Source: Agrypnia vestita
Lineage: Eukaryota; Arthropoda; Insecta; Trichoptera; Phryganeidae
Direction: 5' to 3'
DNA: 64,000 nucleotides
NCBI GenBank assembly: GCA_016648135.1
Contig: JADDOH010023172.1
Location: forward strand, 62,001-126,000
Position numbers and translations under genes: made by a program
Notes under the pieces: model-generated
What the model saw: only the letters and a program-made list of their open reading frames with translations
The model's database searches: none
What the model was told of the DNA's origin: nothing
Shown here: piece after piece, positions 32,516-43,634 of the stretch
Layout: each line of letters opens with the position of its first letter
How positions within the stretch are numbered: the stretch's first letter is position 1

Positions 32516-34087
32516 TTTCATATTTGTGCACGAAATAAATAAGTGTTTGAAATAAACTACTTTCTAACAACTTTTAAACTAATACACGTTAGTATTTATT
32601 TTATACAATATTCATCATGACATAATTGACGAGTTGATATAATAGCGGCCATGACATGAATGTCACGATAACGCAAATAAATGAGAATAACCCCGAATAA
32701 CAGTTTTCTCAAATATATTGCGAACAAAATAATAAATGAATCAACAAAAATATACTAAGCGAGCGCTGATTGTTTGTCGTGACAAAACATGGTATTTTTA
32801 TTTTGAGCCAGGTGCGACCACAAAAGGCCAGACCCGGCGACGTGTCGAAAGGAAATGTTATATTTTGACATGAGAATATCATAAAAGATACAGGAACCCC
32901 CGGTCTACCATAATGACACAAAAAGTTTGGACACGAGGAACGTGTAAATAAAAAATTAATCCACGGTATCTTCGTGATGTGGACATTAGCGCCCCCTCAG
33001 CAGTCACGCCTCGCGCACGCGCATGTTTGTTCAGTTGCTCCCGTGGTCGAGTGACGAACTGGCTGACACGCCTATTAACTGTCGCAGTTTCGACAAAAAG
33101 ACACCAGCGATGGACATGGACACCACCGCGCCGCAAACACACGGGGATACATATTAAATTCGAAGTAAAGATTTATTTGAAAAACCCTTAGGGCTGGTTG
33201 TATCAGCTTTGTTTAAATCAATTTTTTTATGAAATCGGTTATTTGATTGGTGGAAAATGCAAAAATGCCTATGACTTAAACGAAATTAAACATGGTGAGA
33301 GGAGTGGCTCATTTAGTTACAAACATGTATTTAAGTTTAAAAAATATATAAAAAGAAAAACAGGCGGATTCCTGCCTTGACTATGGGTCGAAAATGTTCA
33401 AGCAATTATGAACTAATAATAATAATAGTTATGGAGATACACAATATATTTGTTTGCATTTTTTTAAAATATTTCTGAATAATTGTTTGCAAAACATTGA
33501 ATTTTACGGTAATTTATATCGATTATGAAAAATTCATTCGTTTCAATACAATCAATGTAATAACGCATTTTGCTTACTCATGGTAAGATTCGTACTAACC
33601 CAATTGCATCATTACTTGAAATGTAGTTAGTATACTATTTGATTGTTAAGTTTCGTGTAAGCGTTGACTACACGTGTGGTCCATCAGACTTGCATCCGAA
33701 CCCGCGTCACTTACTTTCTCCATGTTAGAGTTGCAGCATGCCAATGTACTTATCATGATGATAATCAGCTCTCCATTGTTTTCTTAACAACTTGAATGTC
33801 TACGTCCATTGTCTCGAATTTATTGTCAGGCTTGGCAAGCCCTTGTCAATTCCTACATTAAAACATTGCTCAATTAGCTCTTACTTTATACAAATTTACA
33901 GTTATTTTACAGCTCATAATCAGCATCTACCTAACGTAATTTTGTATTATAGCTCATATATATGGTATCTCTTCTTGAATATACCGCATTTATAGGTGGG
34001 TTCCTTAAAGAGTCCTAGGTCAACGTAGTTAATTAATAATGGCCGATAACCACTCGCTTGCTACATATTTTAACAAAAATATATATA
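32516..34087. other. Unassigned DNA
   Basis: A G+C-richer patch at 32980-33140 carries overlapping frames on both strands (32879-33142 and 32979-33191) without motifs. Otherwise no feature. Confidence 0.4.
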
Positions 34088-34260
34088 GTCAGAATTGCCC
34101 CGGAACAAGCCTACCATGCATCACGTTATCAAGAATTTACCGTAATTATTATATAAAGTGTACAAAGATAATAATTGTTTGTCATAGACAGATAAACAGA
34201 CAACATGAACAATACCTACCAAAGAATTTCCGCGGAAGTCCAGCATTTTTAACCGGGGCG
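34088..34260 (+). repeat. Dispersed repeat Rep7, copy 2
   Basis: This is a direct match to 24845-25100 without the ~80-bp insertion. Conserved blocks include ATTGCCCCGGAACAA and TTCCGCGGAAGTCCAGCATT. Confidence 0.65.
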
Positions 34261-34345
34261 AGCCGGAAGATAAACTAAATAGTGTCTAAATCAAATTTGT
34301 AATAAACTTTGTTTATTACCAGATTTTATCGTTTTATTTATTTAA

Positions 34346-34384
34346 CTTACCGCTTCTGGAAAGCTATCGTTTCCTTTGTCAGGG
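34346..34384 (-). ncRNA. Degenerate hammerhead-like motif H6
   Basis: On the minus strand CTGACAA (34382-34376), one A, stem II GGAAA/TTTCC around CGATAGC, then A-GAAGC-GG. The order is the same as in H1-H5, including the extra A and a perfect 5-bp stem II. However G8 is A and GAAAC is GAAGC, so it would be inactive. Confidence 0.3.
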
Positions 34385-34396
34385 TGATAAAATCAT

Positions 34397-36179
34397 CCTA
34401 TTAAAATTATTACCTTTGAACTTTTTAAAAATAATTCTCCTAGGTGCCTGATATAATAACCTGGTATAAATATAATAAATATTGTCATTAAATAAACTGT
34501 AAAATGACATTGTAGTTTGGATTGGATTGGATTATATTTTTCTTACATGCTTTACTTTAGATCAACATTGTTTACTTGTAGAATAGATGATCACAATTAC
34601 CTGAAGTACGAGTATGATCTCTTAAATGATTCGAACATTTTGAAAAACTATGATTTTTTAAGTAACTTAATTGCTCTCTGTTTCTGATCTCAAAATTTCG
34701 ACCTGTTTATTAAATATAAAAATACTTAAATCATTGTTGTCTTTAATCTCTGCAGGACCGGAGATATTGCATCTTACAAATTGTCTAGTTTTTATGGTGA
34801 AACATGCCATTGTGCATCACCCAGCCTACTTATAGATAATTTTTAATTTATTAAAAAACATTACGTTTTTTTTGCTATACAATATTTTTTGTAATAACCA
34901 TAAAAAAATTCCACGACTTGTTTGTGACACACACCCGCAGAATTTGTATAGGGAAACAGATTCAAGGCAACAAAAGTAATATTCGCTCAGCCAACTTGAT
35001 AAAATCGTAATATAAGAACGGTAAACCGTAAATGTGATATAAAGCAACCATTTAAGATAATTTATATTCTACATCTTGGTATTAAACGTATACTTTGTTC
35101 TACGTATATCCAGTATATTAATGTTCTTATTTTATCTGTTTCAGGTATGTTCTCCTGGCTCTCATGACAAAGCGCTGCCTTGGTAAATATTTGTTTTTTT
35201 CGTTATTAATTTTTATTTATGTTAATAATATATTTACTGAAATAAATTTTTATATGTTGTTTACTATTTTTAAATCAACATTTAAAAATAATCTACATGC
35301 AACTATAAGTTATCTTTATAAGCGGTGTAGTATTTTTTTCGTTCAGAATAAATTGGGCCTTAAAGTTTTAAGAAGCACGCACAGTCGCGTGCAAATAATT
35401 ACTTTAAAATGCACCCTAAATCAGGTGATTATTTTTGAAAGATTGATCGAATTTCATCGAAAATTCTCAGATTAGAAACCTTTTCCGAGTTTTGTTTTTT
35501 TTCAAAAATCGGGTTGTGCCCAATTATTATTAATCCTCCCAGATTCGATAAGGCATCGTTTGAAAAAACACATTTGTTTTGATGGGCCCCATCACGAGAG
35601 TTGTTAAAATAAAAGGCTTCGTTCTAGTTTACCCCTACCTTATTTGTTTTATGTTTTTTTCTCGGAGGGATGACATTCGTTTTATGTCCATCTACCATTT
35701 TATTGAAGGGTTCAAGACTTTCGACTTATTTATGACCGGTCATTTATCGCCGAAGCGCCGTAATTTATACCACGACTTTCGCGACACGCTTTTTATTAAT
35801 CTTAAAAACAAACCATCAAACTTCATTCATAGTAATGATTCGTTTTTTATCCTTTAAGAGGTCAATATATTCGCTCCCAATATCATCAAATTCATTGATT
35901 TGATATTTTTATACGTACGTAAACATAAATTGTATGCATATGTTTATGGAGATTATTTAGCACATAAAGCAACATCTTTAAATTGAGAATATACATAACA
36001 ACAATTGTAAAATATAGTGAAAAATGTTTGTAATACAAGGAATAATAATAACTTCAATGTACGTATTATAAAGTTCTTTCTATTTATCTTTCCTTTTTAA
36101 AAGTTCATAAAAGATTTTTCTTTCTTCTTTAACTTGTTTCTACAAGAAATATTAATGTAATGCCTCGTTTTGAGCACCA
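34397..36179. other. Unassigned A+T-rich DNA
   Basis: Frames of 103 codons (35164-35475, +) and 92 codons (35579-35857, +) follow each other. Both are rich in F, I, Y and K and lack recognisable motifs. Confidence 0.4.
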
Positions 36180-36575
36180 TCAGGTTTCCACGGGGTAGAC
36201 TGCTACACTTTTCCGTCTTGATATACAACTTCCGTCGTAGCTTCATTCATTAGGCGTTTATAAAACGAGGTTTACAAGTTCAGGGTTCACAAGCAAAACT
36301 GAAACTGCGCAATTGACGAAATTGCGATAAATTTTTTGCAATTGTATAGCCAGAGCGGAGATTTTAAAATTGATATAATTGTAGTAAAATGCTTCTAAAA
36401 CATATACGTTCTCAAAAAAGGTTACCAATTGTAAAACTACGACTACTGTTATATTATAAACATTTTTAAACATATCACCTTCTATTTTTGTCACACTTTT
36501 GTTTCTCACATCTTTGTCGATAGTTGAGGTTTCTAACAGCTAACAGGGCCATCTTCATGGTATGTATTTCTGTGT
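36180..36575 (-). mobile_element. Two decayed LINE-A pieces with unrelated DNA between
   Basis: 36180-36250 resembles the LINE-A terminal block (GTTTCCACGGGGTAGAC). 36505-36575 resembles the next block inward (GAGGTTTCTAACAGC..CAGGGCCATCTTC). About 250 bp between them has no LINE-A similarity. Divergence is high. Confidence 0.4.
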
Positions 36576-36719
36576 GTCCATTTGCCGAGTAGATGAAAAC
36601 TATGTTATGTACCTTTTTAGGATTTCCTCATTTGAAATGAATCCCTTTACACTTGCCATGACATAAAGGGGTGGAAGTTTTGGGGCTGTTCTGTTGTTGA
36701 ATGCTTGTAGAGTAGATTC

Positions 36720-37000
36720 AGGTACCGGTTAAGTTTCTTCCCCCCCGCGCGTGACGTGGCGGCCGGCTGAGCAGCAGCGGACTAGCGCGCTGTTCTCGGC
36801 TGATTCGGTTCGGGAACGATCGACGGCGTATTTCTCATTAAGTTACCCCGACTGGCTTCGGGTTTTTTCCTTCCAGTTCGGCTGCGGTTTCGCGGTTCGT
36901 TATTTTCCCTCGCACGTCCCGCGGCTTAAAGAAACAGGCTACGTGATTCGTACAAAAGATACTCGATTGGTCAGTGTGTGGCGCGTTGTTTTCTTAAGCT
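36720..37000. other. G+C- and CpG-rich island
   Basis: This is the strongest G+C island in the window. It includes CCCCCCGCGCGTGACGTGGC (containing TGACGT, a CRE-like core) and CGGCCGGCTGAGCAGCAGCG. An 86-codon plus frame (36751-37011) crosses it without recognisable motifs. It could be a promoter or a conserved control region. Orientation and target gene are unknown. Confidence 0.35.
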
Positions 37001-40000
37001 TGATTTTTTAAAATTCTTTACCCCGCTGAAACAATAAGATACGGGACGCTCAGGGCATCGAGCAACTTCGATTCTGGGTAATGTGGCTTTAGATACCTGG
37101 CGGAATGTGAAATGACTTGACTTTTACCTAAACCATTTTAAACCTAAGACTTTTTGTAGAGTTAATTATATGTCAGAGCATTTATATTCGACAAAATATC
37201 CATTTAGTCTTTGTGTCTCCAGTTGCTTTCCTCATTGCTGAAGATCGTGATCCCGAGTTTATTACAATTTGCCTCCACAATCAATACAATGAAACCTCAT
37301 TGTCCGTTAATAAATTATTAATAGTTAATATTCATTTGATAGACTAAGTAGAATGTACTGTAACTAATTTTAATGGTTTACGTATTATAAACAATTGAAA
37401 TTAGTTTATCCGTTTCTATCTACTTTAGTAGGTAAGTTTCTGTAATTACAATTAAGTATGTATGAAAAGTTAATTTTAACAGAAAATGGTTTTAAATGCG
37501 TAGACTTTAGTTGTACACATGTACGTAGTACTTATTTAGGTAAGCCAAATTACTGTTGCCTATTCGCTAAAATTTGTTAAAAATTACAGTGAATAATTAA
37601 TAACAAAAAATAAATAGTCGGTATAATTATAAGTAAATCTTGGTTAATTTCATTTTGAAATTAAAACATTATTAATTTTCACTTACAAAATTCTAAATTT
37701 TGTTCGTTAAACCCTATTCGCGAAATCGTGGTATTACTGTATTACAATTTTTAAATATTAATTTGATGTGCTTTTAGAAAATGCGTGTAAGGTTTTCATA
37801 TCCTTTGGCATTTTTTAAGACGCAGTGAAATAATCACAAATTTACATTATTTTACCATTCTTACGAATATGGCAGTGATGTTTAGCGCGATTCCATTAGC
37901 TTTGAGCTTTAAGCTTTAAGCCCTACAAATTGCTTTATAATGCAAACAAAATGAGTTTTACCAGTGTTCTCATCAGACGATCAAGATTATTCATTTAATA
38001 TTCAATTTGTATAGTAATCTCTCCGCTCGATCTAATTTGCTTACAGCACAAATGGTTCTCGAGTAACATACCTACCAATTACAAGCTCGAATTCAATTCG
38101 CCATGTAGCGTGGTGTTATCTTCTCGAGACATTGCGCGCCAACACCAGCCCGCTGATCGCTCACGAGGGTAGTACAGCCTTATTCCGCCAGTTTGACAGG
38201 GATAACATGGTGAATAGATAACAGAGAAATCTTATATTCTCTTAACCATAAGCTAGCTTCTTAAAATATTGTTATGTTTCTTAACTCTCTTTTGCTGTGT
38301 CCGCAAAATTATAAATTCAACAAGTTGCTTAGACCATAGTAAAATGACTAATACGTGTACCAACAAGTTATTCGATCCTTACGGGGTTACACCACCCTGG
38401 CAGCCTGAAAAACTTGATTATTTTTTACAAGGAGGTTACTTATTTTTTTTTTAATTGTATCTTAATGAACTATATAAGTACTTAACTATTATTTCTTTTC
38501 CGAGCTCCTCTGCCATGACTGAAATGCAACTCTCCTCGGTGCACGTTTGTCTGAGACACAAAAGAAGGTCATGTACGTACTAAATAAACAATTGTTATTA
38601 ACAAATGACTTATCGGATTAACGTACCTTATTAATAAGTTTAATTAAAAAAATAAAAATAATTTTCACCTTGTAAAAAAATCATTCAATTTCTAACTGGA
38701 TGATTTTTTACAAGGTGTAAAGGTTTAACTCCTTAAAATACTAACACACGCTCACTTCTTTATAAAGACCACATTCAATAAAGTTTTATTTTTAGTTCAA
38801 TGTAAGTTAGTTTGGACGGTAGGTCGAGACCGAGTGAAAGTTATTATAATATTTAATTCTCGTGTTTTATAATATTGGTTTTGCCTTATTAAAATCCAGT
38901 TGCGAAAATATAATAATAAGGTGAAAACTAAGGCTACCGGCAACCGAACATTCCAGTAAAGACATTCTTGTGCGTGCTCTGCCGGTGTATCCACTAATCT
39001 AAAAGTCATCACGCACATTCCTTGTTCCAATGACAGCTCCACCCTCCCCCCGCGCCCCCCAGCACGGCCCCGGGGGATGGTTTCAGTGATTACGTAAGAT
39101 TGTTAAATTAGGGTGGGGATCCTTAAATCGAATCCTCTAAACAAAAGCGTCAGGCGAGCTCACGTACGTATCGTGTGTAGGGTTGGAACTCATATTTAAT
39201 TAAAAGATTCGCTTGGATCTATACAATCACTTACAGGAATCTAAACCTGTTGTGAAATACTAGCTTAAATAGCTAAATAAACCGATACAATTGTAATTTA
39301 GATATTTTTGAATATTTTGAAAAAAATAAAAAGGGTAATTTTCCGTCATCAATTTTAATGTACAACGCACAATTAAAGCGTTTTTAAAAAAAATATCGAA
39401 ATGATCTTATCTTGTAAAGACTGACTATTTTTATTGCGTATATATACATACATATTTATAGTTTTATTATAGCAGTGACATTTTACATTTTGTATATTGT
39501 TGTATTATTATTTAGATGGTGGTTTAATAAATACTAGGCAAAAAAAACATTCGTAAAACTTTTATAATAAATGCGATTATTGTAAATGGCAGTAGGGTAC
39601 ATGCTCTGTTTGATTTGATGAGTATATTCATAGTTAAGTGTTGGATAATCAACAGCACAGGTTTACAAATATTATTGATTGATATGGCAGTTAACTTTGT
39701 GGCGCAACATGATTATTTAAATGTACACTAAACTTAACTGTGTAATGATAAATGTAACACACACGTTGAGTTATATTTATCATTGATTCGAAAAGAGCAG
39801 TGCCTCTCACTATAATGATCAATTTATGAGGTTTACGAAATTCAATACAGACGCAATTGATTGAGACGGAGAATGTATATTCATTTTTTTTTTATCAAAG
39901 TTAAGAGATTTCGGCATACGATAATCGGAAGTTTAAATCTCCAATTGAAAGTGAAAATTGTAGAAAAAAACCTAATCTATATATTTATGCCTTTATGAAT

Positions 40001-40261
40001 TAATTTATTGAACGGTCCTAAGATTAATTTTGATACGAGTATACGGGTCCTTCACTGTCGGCCACTAAAGATTATCATCGTTACCTTTGATGCGATTGAT
40101 GTAGGATTTAGTGTTTAGGGTAGACTACATGAAGTAGGTACAGTACACGACAAGACCACGGCACAAGGGTAGGTGATACCATTCTAGGAGACCGCGCCTT
40201 TCCGACGTTACACAGCCCTTAATGAATCCTTTCAGGGGATAATGAACTATTCACACTTACC
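37001..40261. other. Unassigned DNA
   Basis: No gene is recognised over 3.2 kb. The 81-codon minus frame at 38797-39042 and others lack motifs. A poly-C tract lies at 39043-39060. One hairpin is listed separately. Confidence 0.4.
38666..38717. repeat. Hairpin with 18-19-bp arms
   Basis: CACCTTGTAAAAAAATCAT (38666-38684) pairs with ATGATTTTTTACAAGGTG (38700-38717), with one bulged A and a 15-base loop. A related TTATTTTTTACAAGGAGGTT lies at 38417. This is probably the end pair of a small fold-back element. Confidence 0.55.
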
Positions 40262-40500
40262 TATCACCGCACCGTTCCCCCGCTGGGGTAGGAAGAGACG
40301 ATAGAGCGCCACTTTTCTTTCCTGACGCACAAATTTCGCTTGATCCACATTCATATATTTTTACATGCAAACTCGACCATTGATAAGGCTCCTAACAGGA
40401 ATACCCTCCAGTATCTAGTTAATCTGGTCATGCCACGTCTTCCATGGTCACCCTCTCTTTCTGGTCAATACTTGCGTCATATATATATTTCTTAACATTC

Positions 40501-40939
40501 TGTGGTGTATTTAAGTTGACCACCTTTTCGGGAGCTGAGCGTGGCGCTACTAGCAGTACACTGTGTATGTTCATCTAATAAATATTTATTTTTGTGTGGG
40601 TGAGGTACATGGATTTTTGCAGTCCTCTCCGGGTCGCGTCGCCCTTTACACGACGTCACACGGAGACGGCTTTTGTGAGAAAAAATTGTCAACCTGGCGA
40701 CGTATGAGTAGGGTCGATATGTAAACTTTTGCTCATAAAACGACCCTGGGAATGCGGTCGGTGTCCATTCACTGCTATAAAAAGAGTGAGCTCCAGCTCT
40801 CTCGTGTTCTCTTCAATTAGCTAGCGCGCAGACTGCACACGGTCTCGTTTAGGGTCGGTCGACACATTATATCGGAGAATCTCGTAAATCATTCTGCCTT
40901 ATATTTGGTTCTCCATATTCCCAATTGGGATATATAACA
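40501..40939. mobile_element. Solo LTR (439 bp) inside LINE-A
   Basis: It starts TGTGGTG and ends ATAACA. It is flanked by CATTC (40496-40500) and TATTT (40940-40944), a 5-bp target duplication now differing by two C-to-T changes. Removing it restores the LINE-A sequence CTTAACATTCTTTCCTCATTC. A TATAAAAAG box lies at 40776-40784 on the plus strand, but an AATAAA close to the end would fit the minus orientation, so polarity is open. It is more G+C-rich than its surroundings. The LTR class (gypsy, copia or Pao) is not determined. Confidence 0.7.
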
Positions 40940-41060
40940 TATTTTTTCCTCATTCGCTCAACATGCTCAAATCATCCGAGCGAACCTTTTTTTTAATTCT
41001 ATTAACTATGCTAAAATCAGATTTACATTATCTTCTAACATCTTAATTCTTTACTATAGC
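40869..41060. repeat. 192-bp tandem duplication unit
   Basis: ATATCGGAGAATCT at 40869 recurs at 41061. The unit covers the last 71 bp of the solo LTR and 121 bp of LINE-A. The second copy (41061-41126, then 42240 onward to about 42362) is split by the mariner. ATATC occurs at both parental breakpoints, suggesting microhomology-mediated duplication. Confidence 0.85.
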
Positions 41061-41126
41061 ATATCGGAGAATCTTGTAAATCATTCTGCCTTACATTTGG
41101 TTCTCCATATTCCCAATTGGGATATA

Positions 41127-42239
41127 TTAGGTCCTTACATATGAAATTGACGTTTTACCGTACTGGCAAATTTGATCTCAAATATCTTCTCTTTGGTTAG
41201 GAATTCCAAATCCAAATTTTTACAGCTATTTACTCATGTATTTGTGTTTTGAAAATTATAATTCATTTGTTTTTTCCTCAATTGTTTTTTTCTTTGCGAG
41301 ACTCAGTTTACAAAATGAAAAACTTGAAATATCGCGTTATTTACGAGTACGAGTTCCACCGTGGCACCAGTGCTGCAGAAACGGCTCGAAGGATTAATGA
41401 TGTGTATGGCGACGGTGCCGCAAAGGAAAACACAGTGCGTTTTTGGTTCCAACGTTTTCGTTCTGGAAATTTCGACCTGCAGAACAAGCCCCGTGGACGG
41501 CCGGAGACCAAAGTTGATAATGAAGAATTGAAGGCTATTGTGGAAGCGGATCCATCGCAAACCACATCCGAGTTAGCTGCAGGCTGCGGTGTTAGTGATA
41601 AAACTGTTTTAATCCACTTGAAGCAAATTGGTAAGGTGAAAAAGCTTGAAAGGTGGGTACCTCACGAATTGAGTGAAGCAAATCAACAAACGCGAGTTAC
41701 TTGTGAGCGTTTGGTGGACTAGTGCTGGTGTCGTTCACTACAGCTTTCTTAAATCTGGCCAGACGATTACGGCAGATGTCTATTGTCAGCAACTGCAAAC
41801 CATGATGGAAAAGCTAGCTGCTAAACAACCGAGGCTGGTTAATCGCTCTAGGCCACTGCTGCTTCATGACAACGCTAGACCACACACTGCACAACAGACG
41901 GCTACCAAATTAGAGGAGCTTCAATTGGAATGTCTAAGACATCCACCGTACTCTCCGGACCTTGCCCCAACAGATTACCATTTTTTTCGAAATTTGGATA
42001 ACTTCTTGCAAAGGAAAAAATTCAACTCCGATGGGGCAGTCCAAACCGCCTTCAAAGATTTTATTGATTCCCTTCCGAATGGTTTTTTTAGTAAAGGGAT
42101 CGATGAACTACCTATGAGATGGCAAAAGTGCATAGATAGCAATGGTACATACTTTGATTAAATAAATATATTATAATAAAAAAAAATCGACTTTATGTTC
42201 CTCCCATACTAAACGTCAATTTCATATGTAAGGACCTAA
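41127..42239 (+). mobile_element. Mariner element, copy 2, internally deleted (1113 bp)
   Basis: It has the same ends as the copy at 22503-23787 (TTAGGTCCTTACATATGAAA inward, inverted at the other end), flanked by TA (41125-41126 and 42240-42241). It lies in the second unit of the tandem duplication, and the first unit still shows the uninterrupted site. Relative to copy 1 it lacks 173 bp and differs by one base in a homopolymer. With both ends intact it could still be moved by a transposase supplied elsewhere. Confidence 0.95.
41315..42161 (+). pseudogene. Mariner transposase, frameshifting internal deletion
   Basis: The start is MKNLKYRV at 41315. The N-terminal DNA-binding region, GRPE and WVPHEL are intact. 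After QQTRV the frame shifts because 173 bp are missing between two GTT triplets, and translation stops at 41720-41722. The deleted part covers about residues 129-186 and includes the first catalytic Asp (D151). The remainder is open in another frame (41673-42161) and keeps HDNARPH (D243), PPYSPDLAPTDYHFF (D278) and the usual C-terminus NGTYFD. Codon 219 is intact CAA, unlike copy 1. Confidence 0.93.
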
Positions 42240-42567
42240 TATAACATATTTTTTCCTCATTCGCTCAACATGCTCAAATCATCCGAGAGAATCTTTTTTT
42301 AATTCTATTAACTATGCTAAAATCAGATTTACATTATCTTCTAACATCTTAATTCTTTACCATATCATAAATGGATTTTCCGCACATATATCTAAGTGAT
42401 CTCGTTTCCATTGCACTCGGTCTACTTTCATTACCTTTCTTCCAGTTACAGGCTTCACTTCCATGCATCCGTGTTGGTACGAGAATTCTATTGCGTACCC
42501 TACACACGGTTATGAATATTTTAATACCCATGGTATTGATAGCTGAATGTACGACGAGAATGCGCAT

Positions 42568-43434
42568 CTTATGCTAAGTGAAATTTCTCAAAGAAAACTC
42601 GAGCGCTCCGAGTTAAATTACAGAAGTCTTTTTGATCCGAAACTTCATCCAAAACAGGAATAATTTACTTGAAAGGGAGCAAAAATATGAAAAAAATAAA
42701 TTTCTCAGCGTCGGGCGGCTTATATTTTGGCCGGTTGTTTTTTGGTTCCGAAATAATTTTATAAAGAGTGGAAAATCTTGTTATTTAAATGATGTCCCAT
42801 AACTCAGAGTAAACAAGGAATCCCAACAAATCTTGCCGGGTCCCCGAAGAGCCCGGTCCCGCGATGTGTTCATCTAATCAAAAATATAATCTTCCATTCG
42901 CTCGTCCCGTAAATGTGATTATATAAATTGTTTTCGGGCGAGGGCACAAAAAACCCGTTCTTTTGCCACCGGGAAGCCAGCAGGCTCGGCGTCCGACCCG
43001 GCCTTAAATTATTACTAGGGTTGCTAGGATTAAATCAATTTTTCAAACTTTTTTCCTTTATTTAAGTATCCATCAACTTCAACACGACGTCGTCCGTGGA
43101 ATTGTTATTTCGCCTTTCTCTTCGGGAGGTGAACTGTGAAACTGTGTTTGTTTGTTTGCTTGCAGAAAACTTCTCGAGATTTTGGCAGATGGATTTAGTT
43201 TAGTAAACCTCCCAGTCTAGTTATTCTTAGAATATATTTATTTTCTGTGTTAACTAATTTGAGTAGTCGTATTAAGCGAGTTTCCTGCGATATAGAAAAA
43301 TTAGTGGAGGACTACCACTTAATTTTTGAAATGCAGTTTTTTAAAATGGTTCGAGTTAAGTGACTAATGTGAATGCGCGTAATTATGTTTTTTGGATATG
43401 TTCAAAATTTTAGGAACACAATTACTGAAATAGA
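42568..43434. other. Unassigned DNA
   Basis: No gene is seen. Positions 42825-43020 are G+C-richer (TCCCCGAAGAGCCCGGTCCC) without an open frame. Confidence 0.4.
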
Positions 43435-43634
43435 AGTCTCATTTACCGACAGCGACATCTATATACCGTTACATGGGAATCACAAATTTTCAACCATAGA
43501 TGGCGATAGCGTAGTTGGAATCTGTGAACGTTACATGATGTAAAGTGGTCTTAAGATAATTCTTAAGCCAGCCTCCTGATAGGTCGTTCGTCGACAGGAG
43601 CCCTGTAACGACCAAAAAAGACTCCCATATAAAT
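43435..43634 (+). repeat. Dispersed repeat Rep1, copy 3
   Basis: This uninterrupted copy defines the element: GTCTCATTTACCGACAGCG at one end, AAAAAAGACTCCCATA at the other, about 200 bp. Confidence 0.6.

Larger units (their letters stand above)
40262..42567 (-). mobile_element. LINE-A host of a nested insertion stack
   Basis: Three LINE-A pieces, 40262-40500, 40940-41060 and 42242-42567, are collinear with uninterrupted copies elsewhere. The last piece translates on the minus strand as RNRILVPTRMHGSEACNWKK followed by GNESRPSAMETRSLRYMCGK and SIYD, a C-terminal reverse-transcriptase segment upstream of the SLRWFG motif. The gaps are filled by a solo LTR, a tandem duplication and a mariner. 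The LINE is therefore the oldest layer. Confidence 0.75.

Noticed and set aside
40577..40582. AATAAA as the poly(A) signal of the solo LTR in plus orientation
   Set aside because: It lies upstream of the TATA box in that orientation, so it cannot serve the transcript from that TATA; polarity was left open.
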